From JAZQNC01 sp045536155 (GTDB lineage: Bacteria > Bacillota > Clostridia > Oscillospirales > CAG-272), in contig JAZSMZ010000008.1 in NCBI GenBank assembly GCA_045536155.1, positions 1-11,304 on the forward strand: a DNA stretch of 11,304 nt, read 5' to 3'. The notes under the pieces were generated by a model. It saw only the letters and a program-made list of their open reading frames with translations. It was not told where the DNA came from and made no database searches. Positions 1-6,626 of the stretch are shown one piece after another (position 1 is the stretch's first letter; each line of letters starts with the position of its first letter). A program made the position numbers and the translations under genes.

Positions 1-512
1 ATAAGGTCAACGTATCTCTGACGGTAGCGTGTGTCGGTGTCCTTAAGTCCGTGCCACTTTTCAGGAAGGGGCTTTAACGACTTGGTGAGAAGCACTATCT
101 TCTGTGCATGGATCGAAACCTCACCTGTTTTGGTGCGGAATACAAGACCGGTAATACCGATAATATCGCCGATATCCCACTTCTTGAAGTCGGCGTAATC
201 TTCTTCGCCAACGTCATCTCTCTTTACGTATGCCTGGATCTTGCCCTTGCGGTCAAGAATGTTGCAAAACGATGCTTTACCCATGATACGGCGGCTGAGC
301 ATACGACCGGCAATCGAAACTGTTTTACCTTCAAGCTCGTCGAATTTTTCAAGGATATCGCCGCTGTAAGCGTCAAAATCGAATTTGGTTATCTGAAAAG
401 GGTCCTTGCCAGCACTCTGAAGAGCGGCCAGCTTTTCGCGGCGGACTCTTGCCTGTTCGTTGAGGTCTTGTTCAACGTTCTGTTCTGTCTGATTAATGTT
501 TAACTCGTCCAT
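1..512 (-). CDS. lysS: Lysyl-tRNA synthetase, class II (N-terminal 170 residues; runs off the window)
   Basis: Charges tRNA-Lys with lysine in the cytoplasm. The frame is open from an ATG at 512 to the window edge, giving 170 codons plus two bases of a family that is usually about 490-510 residues, so roughly one third is present. Residues 1-60 form the charged N-terminal helical region. Residues about 62-144 match the OB-fold anticodon-binding domain (GKTVSIAGRMLSRRIMGKAS followed by an LDRKGKIQAYV strand). The stretch HGLKDTDTRYRQRYVDL (154-170) is the highly conserved entry into the class II catalytic domain and secures the family. The start is supported by AAGGA about 8 nt upstream. It lies 44 nt downstream of greA, an arrangement often seen in Firmicutes, and is probably cotranscribed with it. 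Catalytic motifs 2 and 3 lie outside the window, so integrity of the enzyme cannot be judged. Confidence 0.96.
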   Translation of the reverse strand, partial: MDELNINQTEQNVEQDLNEQARVRREKLAALQSAGKDPFQITKFDFDAYSGDILEKFDELEGKTVSIAGRMLSRRIMGKASFCNILDRKGKIQAYVKRDDVGEEDYADFKKWDIGDIIGITGLVFRTKTGEVSIHAQKIVLLTKSLKPLPEKWHGLKDTDTRYRQRYVDL

Positions 513-556
513 TGGCAGTCCTTTCGAATATTTACATCAGTTAAAGCGTAGTGAAA

Positions 557-1039
557 TTAGTTTTTGTGGGAAAATTCGAGAATTTTGATCTTCATATCGC
601 CGCGGGGAGTGTGAACAACAACTTCCTCGCCTGCCTTCTTGCCGAGGAGGGCAGATCCGATTGGCGAATGGTCGGAAATTTTGTTGTTGAGCGCGTCAGC
701 TTCGGTAGAACCGACGATGTCGTACTCGTCCTCTTCCTCGTAGGTTTCGTTGTAGATCTTAACGTGAGCTCCGATGTTGATAACGTCGGTGCTTATGTTG
801 TTATCGTTGATGAGATGTGCATTCTTAATGATCTCTTCAATCTCGGTGATGCGCGACTCAACGTGACCCTGCTCGTCGCGGGCTTCGTCGTATTCGCTGT
901 TCTCCGAAAGGTCGCCGAGTGCGCGTGCTCGAGCGATCATTTCAATAACCTCAACACGTCTTGTCGTGGTGAGGTATTCGAGCTCATCTTTGAGTTTCTT
1001 GAGTCCTTCTGCAGTGAGTGTGATAGGTTTAGCAGACAT
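557..1039 (-). CDS. greA: Transcription elongation factor GreA
   Basis: Binds in the RNA polymerase secondary channel and stimulates cleavage of backtracked transcripts, rescuing stalled polymerase. At 160 residues it has the normal family length (about 158). The N-terminal coiled-coil domain spans residues about 5-78. Its tip carries the acidic pair D43 and E46 in LGDLSENSEY, equivalent to the D41/E44 Mg-coordinating residues of E. coli GreA. The C-terminal globular domain (about 82-158) contains the typical DHSPIGSALLGKKAGEEV segment. A strong AAGGAG lies with its GGAG 9 nt before the ATG and fixes the start. It sits between ctpA (80 nt upstream) and lysS (44 nt downstream). No convincing promoter was found directly in front of it, so it is probably read from upstream or from a promoter inside ctpA. 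The cleavage-active acidic pair distinguishes it from anti-cleavage Gre homologues such as Gfh1. Confidence 0.97.
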   Translation of the reverse strand: MSAKPITLTAEGLKKLKDELEYLTTTRRVEVIEMIARARALGDLSENSEYDEARDEQGHVESRITEIEEIIKNAHLINDNNISTDVINIGAHVKIYNETYEEEDEYDIVGSTEADALNNKISDHSPIGSALLGKKAGEEVVVHTPRGDMKIKILEFSHKN

Positions 1040-1080
1040 GTATATAATCTCCTTAATTGTATTCGTATTTATTTAATAAA

Positions 1081-1112
1081 CAAAGATTCCTCGAAAACAA
1101 TATGAATCTCTG
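1081..1112 (-). terminator. Possible weak intrinsic terminator after ctpA
   Basis: On the minus strand, 7 nt after the ctpA stop codon, CAGAGATTC pairs with GAATCTTTG (nine pairs including one G-U) around a 14-nt loop. It is followed by a U-containing stretch, TTTATTAAATAAA. The stem is AU-rich, the loop is long and the U run is interrupted, so termination would be partial at best. It could attenuate read-through from ctpA into greA-lysS. Confidence 0.35.
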
Positions 1113-1119
1113 TATTATT

Positions 1120-2334
1120 TTAGTTTGCACCGAGTTTCTCAATTGCATACAACAGCTGTGCATCGTCCTTGTCTGCAATTGTATAGATGTTTTTGTTCTG
1201 CATTTCTTCGGAGAGCTGTACCTTATAGTCGGGTACAAGACCTACACCGTCGTAGTTTGCAGAATAGGGCGGGGAATACATTCGGTAGGTTACGCGGAGC
1301 GCGGAATTGTCCTCAAGACGGACAATCTGCTGCATCGATCCCTTACCGTAGGTCGTTTCACCGACAAGCTTTGCTTTGCCGTAGTCACGGAGTGCGGCAG
1401 CAAAGAGCTCAGCGGCACTCGCGGTACTCTTGTTGACCAGAACGATCATCTCTGCTTCAAGCTCACCTGCATTCGACGAGAGGACCGATTCGTTGCCCTG
1501 TGCATCGGTAATGCGGATTACGGGACCTGCCGGCAACAGATAGTCAAGAACTTCAACTACGCTGTTGAGCTCTCCGCCGGGATTTGCACGGACATCAAAG
1601 ACAAACTTTGAAGCACCCTCAGCACGAAGCGATTCAACAGAAATCTTTAACTGCTCTGCAACACCGGGATAGAACTGTAATATGCGAATAATGCCGATGC
1701 TGTTCGTGCCGTCATCGTACATGTGGCTCATGACATTTGTGCTTTCAACCTTGGCACGTTCGACAGACATCTCAATTTTTTCGGAATAGTCGTTTCCTCT
1801 GGCTATAACAAATTCAGCTTTTGTTCCGGCAAAGCCTTTAAGAGCATCGACAGATGCATAATAGCCGAGAGCCGAGGTATCAACCGAACCTATCTGAATA
1901 ATAAGATCGCCGGGAAGAAGTCCTGCTGTGAGGGCAGGAGAGTTCGGCATTACTGCTACAACTTCAAGCGCCATATATTTATCGTTGTAAGCAACGATAA
2001 TGCCAATGCCGTCAAACTCTTGATTCAGATCAGATTGAAAATCGGCGAATTCGTCGGTATTCATATACTGTGCGTATTTGTCGCCTGTACCCGATATGTA
2101 TCCGCTGATAACTGCATCAACGAGCTGGTCTTCATTGATCTCTCCGATATAAAGCGAACGGAAAAGCTCGTCAACAGTTGAAAGCTTGTCGTACAAAAAA
2201 TGCTCTGAAGCTTCAAGGTCGTTTATAACCTGACGGTATTTGTTGGATACGCTCAAAAAGGTAACTTGAAATGTAATCAGCACCGCAAGCAGCAGTATGA
2301 CAGCCGCGGCGCCGATGGATATCTTTTTCTTCAT
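1120..2334 (-). CDS. ctpA: Membrane-anchored S41 carboxyl-terminal processing protease (CtpA/CtpB type)
   Basis: A serine protease of the C-terminal processing family that cleaves or degrades envelope proteins from their C-terminus. The 404 residues comprise a short cytoplasmic start and a single membrane segment (about 7-28), a helical linker, a PDZ domain (about 100-185, with the carboxylate-binding-type DGIGIIV loop) and the TSPc protease core (about 210-380). FDVRANPGG is at 246-254. The nucleophile is S306 in STASAAELF, and the catalytic lysine is K331 in YGKGSMQQ with Q335. The spacing S+25 and S+29 is identical to the S430/K455/Q459 triad of E. coli Prc, so the enzyme should be active. 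No C-terminal peptidoglycan-binding domain is present, unlike some Firmicute CtpA/B proteins. It follows the FtsEX-associated M23 hydrolase by 68 nt. That order suggests a role in controlling the hydrolase or another division-site envelope protein, but no substrate is shown by sequence. The upstream ribosome site (GTGAG, 6 nt spacing) is weak. Confidence 0.93.
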   Translation of the reverse strand: MKKKISIGAAAVILLLAVLITFQVTFLSVSNKYRQVINDLEASEHFLYDKLSTVDELFRSLYIGEINEDQLVDAVISGYISGTGDKYAQYMNTDEFADFQSDLNQEFDGIGIIVAYNDKYMALEVVAVMPNSPALTAGLLPGDLIIQIGSVDTSALGYYASVDALKGFAGTKAEFVIARGNDYSEKIEMSVERAKVESTNVMSHMYDDGTNSIGIIRILQFYPGVAEQLKISVESLRAEGASKFVFDVRANPGGELNSVVEVLDYLLPAGPVIRITDAQGNESVLSSNAGELEAEMIVLVNKSTASAAELFAAALRDYGKAKLVGETTYGKGSMQQIVRLEDNSALRVTYRMYSPPYSANYDGVGLVPDYKVQLSEEMQNKNIYTIADKDDAQLLYAIEKLGAN

Positions 2335-2402
2335 TCAATACTCACTTTTAATAACAATATTTAAGTTATTATATTTAAATCAAGTGAAAAAAATACGAAG
2401 GG

Positions 2403-3602
2403 TTACTTGGGTACGATTATGTAGTCAAGCGGGTTAACCTGTTTGCCGTTGATGCGCACTTCAAAGTGACAGTGGTTACCCGTCGAACGGCCGGTAGAGC
2501 CCGCAAGCGCGATAACCTGTCCCTGGGTAACTGTCTGACCTTCGGTAACAAGCAGCTTGCTGTTGTGCGCATAAAGAGTAGCTCGTCCGCCGCCGTGGTC
2601 GATAAGTACGTAGTAACCATAGCTCGAATGCTTGGTGGCTTTGATTACTTTTCCGGAATTGGCGGCATAAATGCTGGAGCCGTAGTTGGCAGGAATATCA
2701 ATGCCGGAGTGCCATTCCTTGCCGTAACCTATGTCACGATATCCGTAATAGGAGGAAATTCTCTTGAATTTCAGCTCGCAAGGCCAGATAAGATCGCCAC
2801 CAACGTATACGGCATTTTGCTTTGCGATGCGTTCAAGCTCTTCTTCAAGCTGTTTGTTGAGCTTTTCTTCTTCCGCGAGCATACGCTTGTATTCAGCCTC
2901 GTATGCCTGACGGTCGGAGCGGAGCTCGTTTAAATAGTTTGCGGACTGTCGCGCCAGCTCGGCATAGTTGGCTTCCTGCGCTTCAAGCGCGGCGCGGGTC
3001 GCAACTTGCTCGCTTCTATAGATGTCGAGACGGCCTTTTTCACGGCGCAGCTCAATCACCTCTTCTTCAAGACGGTCCATCATTTCGTTGTTGGCTTCCA
3101 TGATCTCTGCAATATACTCGGTAGTGGAGAGCATATCTTTAATATCATCGGTTCCGAAAAGCATTTGCAGATAGCTTACGTCGCCATTAACGTAGAATGC
3201 CTTGATCCATTCTCCGAAAAGATCATATTTTTCGCGGACATCGGCTTCACGCTGAGCTATCTCGGCCTGCTTTGCAACAATAGCGTTGTCATAGGCTTCA
3301 ATAAGCTGCTTTGAAAGCTCAATATCTTCACCGACAAGAGCCAGACATTCGTCGATGTAATCCTTGTTTGCCTGCTCTTTTGTTATGCTGCTTTTTGTGC
3401 TGTTGATCGAATATTGCAAATTGTTGAGCTTTTTCTCAACGTTGTTTATCTTGTTTTCGAGCGACTGCACCGTGGCATCGGTCGCGGGATCAATATAAGC
3501 GGCGTTTACAGCGATATTGTCGTGCGGAATTGATATGTAAAACAGTGTGAACGCTAATAATAATGAAGTTATGGCGAGAAGACAGCGTCTTTTATTCGTC
3601 AT
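2403..3602 (-). CDS. Secreted coiled-coil murein endopeptidase of the M23 (LytM) family, likely FtsEX effector
   Basis: Zinc metallopeptidase predicted to cut peptidoglycan cross-bridges outside the cell. The start is the ATG at 3602, giving 399 residues: a perfect GGAGG at 3618-3614 lies 11 nt before it, and that GGAGG overlaps an earlier in-frame ATG at 3620 that therefore cannot use it. An N-terminal hydrophobic signal (about 7-25) ends near a VNA-AY signal-peptidase-like site at about residues 33-36. Long charged, heptad-like coiled coils cover about 44-130 and 165-262. The C-terminal LytM domain (about 268-395) has every key residue: H298 and D302 (WHSGID), H346 (LYAHNS), H377 and H379 (NHCHFEV), corresponding to the LytM zinc ligands and catalytic histidines. 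The layout resembles EnvC, but EnvC has a degenerate LytM domain and this one does not. It lies 33 nt after ftsX, pointing to regulation by FtsEX as for EnvC, PcsB, CwlO or RipC. The specific cross-link cut is unknown. Confidence 0.92.
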   Translation of the reverse strand: MTNKRRCLLAITSLLLAFTLFYISIPHDNIAVNAAYIDPATDATVQSLENKINNVEKKLNNLQYSINSTKSSITKEQANKDYIDECLALVGEDIELSKQLIEAYDNAIVAKQAEIAQREADVREKYDLFGEWIKAFYVNGDVSYLQMLFGTDDIKDMLSTTEYIAEIMEANNEMMDRLEEEVIELRREKGRLDIYRSEQVATRAALEAQEANYAELARQSANYLNELRSDRQAYEAEYKRMLAEEEKLNKQLEEELERIAKQNAVYVGGDLIWPCELKFKRISSYYGYRDIGYGKEWHSGIDIPANYGSSIYAANSGKVIKATKHSSYGYYVLIDHGGGRATLYAHNSKLLVTEGQTVTQGQVIALAGSTGRSTGNHCHFEVRINGKQVNPLDYIIVPK

Positions 3603-3613
3603 AAAAGTAAATA

Positions 3614-3618
3614 CCTCC
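3614..3618 (-). promoter_or_regulatory. Ribosome binding site deciding the start of the M23 gene
   Basis: The minus strand reads ATGGAGGTATTTACTTTTATG. The GGAGG core lies inside the codons that follow the upstream in-frame ATG at 3620, so it can only serve the second ATG at 3602. The shorter protein also begins with a cleaner signal peptide (MTNKRRCLLA). Confidence 0.85.
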
Positions 3619-3635
3619 ATTTGGTAAGAAAGGGT

Positions 3636-4811
3636 TTAAGCTTTAGTGTACTTGTGAAGCGAAACGATACTTCCGAGCACGCCGGTAAGAACACCGACCG
3701 CGGCTATGCAGGTAATAACGGTCAATCTCAACTCGTTGAAGGGTACAATATTAATGAGGTTTGCAATATTGCCCTGGATCATGCCTTGAATGTAGTCGTA
3801 GAAATAGTAGAGTATAGCGTAGGCAAGTGAGCCTGAGAAAATTCCTATTATCACGCCTTCAAGAGCAAAGGGAAGTGTGATAAACCAGTTAGTTGCACCG
3901 ACGTAACGCATGATCGATATTTCCTGACGGCGCGCATAGACTGCCAATTTTATGGTGTTCATGATAACAAAAAGACTGACTACAAAGAGTATTGCCAAAA
4001 ACCAGGTAAATACAAGAACAACACCGTGCTTTATGTTTTCCATCGTCTCGGCAACGTCGGAGTTGCAGATAACCTTGTAAAGCTTGGGATCAAGATGCTC
4101 CAGATTATATTCAAGAGTGGAAATCTTTGCGTTGTCTCTGTATGTAATGGTAAATCTGTCGGGTAAAGTATTGTTTTTGAAGTTTTCAAATACAGAAGGG
4201 TATTCTTCGAACTTCACTCTCATCTCTTCAAGTCCTGCTGCCTTGGTCGTCAAAGTGACGGTGGCTACGTTGTCAAGAGCTAAAATACGCGCTTCGAGCG
4301 ATTCAAGAGAAGCAATTCTTGTTTCAACACGTTCAAAATCGCTGCAAAGAGAAGCATAATATACACGCTGAAGCGCCATCTCATCGGCATCGGGAAGATA
4401 CTCGATCTTGCCGCCGGCTTCGGTCAAAAATGCACGTACAGCTTCAATATTGCCTTTTGCATCGGCGACGTTGATAAAGGAATCGAGCTCGATTATCTTG
4501 GCATGAGCGTCGATCAATGCCGCACCGGACTCGGTGGAAAGGTTGGGCTGAGTAAGATAATCAGTGCGGTTCGCGGTTGTATCATCGTTTTCGGTATCGC
4601 CGGAAATAGTTGTATCAACGTAGCAGTTGATATCATTTAAAGCTCCGAGCTGCTCCAAATTGGAGTTTATGTTAAACACAAGCAGAGCAAAGCTGCCCAT
4701 AACGACGAGGCAGGACATCAAAACCATGATCGATGCCATACTCATGACGCCATTGCGCCAAAGTCCTTTAAAGCTCTGACCGATAAAGTATAACGGACTA
4801 TATCTTCTCAT
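3636..4811 (-). CDS. ftsX: Cell-division ABC transporter membrane subunit FtsX, with enlarged extracellular loop
   Basis: Membrane half of the FtsEX complex, which passes ATP-driven conformational signals across the membrane to peptidoglycan hydrolases at the septum. There are four predicted membrane segments at about 22-46, 262-285, 308-338 and 361-384. The conserved cytoplasmic patch VYARRQEISIMRYVGATNWF (291-310) between segments 2 and 3 is diagnostic of FtsX. At 391 residues it is well above the roughly 300 usual in Firmicutes. The surplus is in the first outer loop (47-261). The usual start of that loop (INCYVD, 61-66) and the later strand-helix NVATVTLTTKAAGLEEM (181-197) are separated by about 115 residues, where a short helix is normally expected. 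That insert holds an acidic, Thr/Asn-rich part (68-95) and then charged helices. The ATG lies within the end of ftsE (14-nt overlap), indicating translational coupling. The M23 gene follows after 33 nt. Confidence 0.93.
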   Translation of the reverse strand: MRRYSPLYFIGQSFKGLWRNGVMSMASIMVLMSCLVVMGSFALLVFNINSNLEQLGALNDINCYVDTTISGDTENDDTTANRTDYLTQPNLSTESGAALIDAHAKIIELDSFINVADAKGNIEAVRAFLTEAGGKIEYLPDADEMALQRVYYASLCSDFERVETRIASLESLEARILALDNVATVTLTTKAAGLEEMRVKFEEYPSVFENFKNNTLPDRFTITYRDNAKISTLEYNLEHLDPKLYKVICNSDVAETMENIKHGVVLVFTWFLAILFVVSLFVIMNTIKLAVYARRQEISIMRYVGATNWFITLPFALEGVIIGIFSGSLAYAILYYFYDYIQGMIQGNIANLINIVPFNELRLTVITCIAAVGVLTGVLGSIVSLHKYTKA

Positions 4812-5484
4812 CGAACATACCGCCTACTCTGTCGTCGATAACCTTTCCGTCACGGAGAGTAACAACTCTCTGTTGGAAATAGTCAACAAGACTTTTATCG
4901 TGTGTAACAACAATTACCGTTTTGTTTTTCTTATGTATCTTAACAAGAAGATTCATAATTTCAAGTGAAAGCTGAGGGTCAATATTGCCCGTGGGCTCGT
5001 CTGCAATGATGGTACGGGGATTGTTTGCCAAAGCACGGGCCAAGGCAACACGCTGCTGCTCGCCGCCTGAAAGCTGGCTGGGGAAGCACTTGTACTTGTC
5101 CTGCAAATTTACAATGCTCAAGATCGTGGGTACACGGCGGCGAATTACGCTTGCCGGTTCACCGATAACACGCATTGCAAAAGCTACGTTTTCATACACA
5201 GTTTTGTTGGGGAAGAGTCTGAAATCCTGGAAAACAACACCGAGCTGACGTCTGTAATAGGGAACCTTGTAGTTCGGCATGTTTACAAGATCGAATTCAT
5301 CGACGTTGAGCTTGCCCGAGGTGATTTTTTCCTCGCGCAAAAGGAGCTTCATCATCGTCGATTTACCGGCACCGGAAGCGCCGACAATAAAGACGAATTC
5401 ACCGTCATTTACCCTGAGATTCACACCGTCAAGGGCAACGGTACCGTTTTCATATACTTTTTTTACGTTGCGAAATTCAATCAT
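4798..5484 (-). CDS. ftsE: Cell-division ATP-binding protein FtsE
   Basis: Cytoplasmic ATPase partner of FtsX; hydrolysis by the FtsE dimer drives the shape change that activates septal wall hydrolases. The 228 residues are the normal family length. All ABC motifs are intact: Walker A GASGAGKST (35-43), Q-loop Q86 in VVFQDFRLFP, signature LSGGEQQ (138-144), Walker B IIADEPTGNID (159-169) with catalytic E163, and switch histidine H195 in VVTHD. The phrase LGVVFQDFRLFPNKTVYENV is characteristic of FtsE and separates it from LolD/MacB-type ATPases. It starts only 17 nt after the regulator gene and overlaps ftsX by 14 nt. The ribosome site in front of it is poor (a GGA 2 nt from the ATG), so it may depend on translation of the upstream regulator. 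Confidence 0.97.
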   Translation of the reverse strand: MIEFRNVKKVYENGTVALDGVNLRVNDGEFVFIVGASGAGKSTMMKLLLREEKITSGKLNVDEFDLVNMPNYKVPYYRRQLGVVFQDFRLFPNKTVYENVAFAMRVIGEPASVIRRRVPTILSIVNLQDKYKCFPSQLSGGEQQRVALARALANNPRTIIADEPTGNIDPQLSLEIMNLLVKIHKKNKTVIVVTHDKSLVDYFQQRVVTLRDGKVIDDRVGGMFDEKI

Positions 5485-5501
5485 TTCCGTTTAATCGTTA
5501 A

Positions 5502-6587
5502 TTAAAATTTAACCGGCTTCGAGGTGAGATATTTCTTAACCATAAGTGCCACCTTGAAGGTGATAGCGCTGTCAAACTCGCGAAGATCAAGACCGGTGAG
5601 CTTGCGGATCTTTTCAAGACGGTAAACGAGGGTGTTACGGTGAACGAACAGCTTTCTCGATGTTTCGGATACGTTGAGGTTGTTTTCAAAGAAGCACTGG
5701 ATAGTCATAAGGGTTTCGCGGTCGAGAGACTCAAGCGATCCTTTTTTGAAAACCTCCTGTAAGAACATCTCACAAAGAGTGGTGGGAAGCTGATAAATAA
5801 GTCGGCCGATGCCGAGGTTTTCGTAGCTGACAATGTTTTTGTCGGTGTCAATTACCTTTCCGGCCTCAAGAGCGACCTGGGCTTCCTTGTAGGAACGTGC
5901 AAGGTCCTTGATGTTGTCAACGCCCGAGCCAATACCGATGGCAACCTTTGTATAAAACTCGGTTGAAAGAGTGTCAGAGATCTGCTTTGCGATCTTTTCA
6001 ATCTCTTTAAGATCGGTAGCGGGTTTAACTTCCTTAACCAGAACAATCTCCTGCTCGCCGACAGAAATAACGTAGTCTTTGTTCTTGTCAGGGAACATGT
6101 TCTGTACCATATCAAAGGGAACAGAGTCGTTTTTGCCGATGAAGCGGATAAGGAAAGCAACGCGCATCATGTCGGTAGAAAAACGGAGTTCCTTGGATTT
6201 AATGTAAATATCACTGGGAAGGATGTTGTCAAGAATTACATTCTTAATAAAGGAGCTCTTGTCATACTTTTCATCGTAGAGATCCTTAATGTTGTTGAGA
6301 GTGATTGCAAGTATACCTGAAAGCTCAAATGCTTTTTCATCTTCACCTTCAACAAAGATGACATAGTCGGTCTTGTAACCGTTGGAAATGGGACGGTAGG
6401 TATATCCGCCGGTCTTAATTGTGTCGGTTGTGTACGCAAGCTCATCGCGTACCGAGGGACGAGTTTCTCCGATCTTTGAAAGCTCGCTGCAGGCGACAAT
6501 GATGCCGTTTTCGTCGAAAACTCCTATAACGCGGTCAACCGCATCTTTCATTTGATGAATTATACCTTGAAACAATCTGTTAGACAA
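5502..6587 (-). CDS. PucR/CdaR-type transcriptional regulator with C-terminal helix-turn-helix
   Basis: A 361-residue probable DNA-binding regulator. The C-terminal PucR-type helix-turn-helix occupies about 291-350, with the hallmark pattern NVSETSRKLFVHRNTLVYRL (305-324) followed by EKIRKLTGLDLREF. The middle (about 137-246) resembles the degenerate GGDEF-like domain common in this family. The N-terminus (about 5-105: VIGVFDENGIIVACSELSKIGE and following) looks like the PAS-like diacid-recognition sensor of CdaR proteins, but the ligand cannot be inferred. The start is TTG at 6587: GGAGG stands 7 nt before it and no in-frame ATG is nearby. It is placed 39 nt after a membrane-protein gene and 17 nt before ftsE. 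This tight linkage suggests coregulation with, or control of, the division genes. A sugar-diacid role is unlikely from context. No palindromic operator was identified with confidence. Confidence 0.85.
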   Translation of the reverse strand: MSNRLFQGIIHQMKDAVDRVIGVFDENGIIVACSELSKIGETRPSVRDELAYTTDTIKTGGYTYRPISNGYKTDYVIFVEGEDEKAFELSGILAITLNNIKDLYDEKYDKSSFIKNVILDNILPSDIYIKSKELRFSTDMMRVAFLIRFIGKNDSVPFDMVQNMFPDKNKDYVISVGEQEIVLVKEVKPATDLKEIEKIAKQISDTLSTEFYTKVAIGIGSGVDNIKDLARSYKEAQVALEAGKVIDTDKNIVSYENLGIGRLIYQLPTTLCEMFLQEVFKKGSLESLDRETLMTIQCFFENNLNVSETSRKLFVHRNTLVYRLEKIRKLTGLDLREFDSAITFKVALMVKKYLTSKPVKF

Positions 6588-6626
6588 ATGAATTCCTCCA
6601 ATCTGTTTTCGTCTTTAAACGACCAA

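Noticed and set aside
1053..1085. Possible promoter in front of greA (TTGTTT, 16 nt, TACAAT)
   Set aside because: The predicted start would fall within the AAGGAG ribosome site, removing it from the transcript, and the -35 matches consensus poorly.
551..1611. Two plus-strand open frames of 184 codons each (551-1105 and 1057-1611)
   Set aside because: They lie opposite greA and ctpA, whose protein motifs are unambiguous; the antisense translations show no domain.
2365..2395. TATAAT-like sequence before ctpA
   Set aside because: No acceptable -35 hexamer exists at 16-18 nt; a TATAAT match is expected by chance in such an AT-rich spacer.
3603..3620. Upstream ATG at 3620 as start of the M23 gene
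   Set aside because: The only good ribosome site (GGAGG, 3618-3614) overlaps that ATG and is correctly spaced only for the ATG at 3602.
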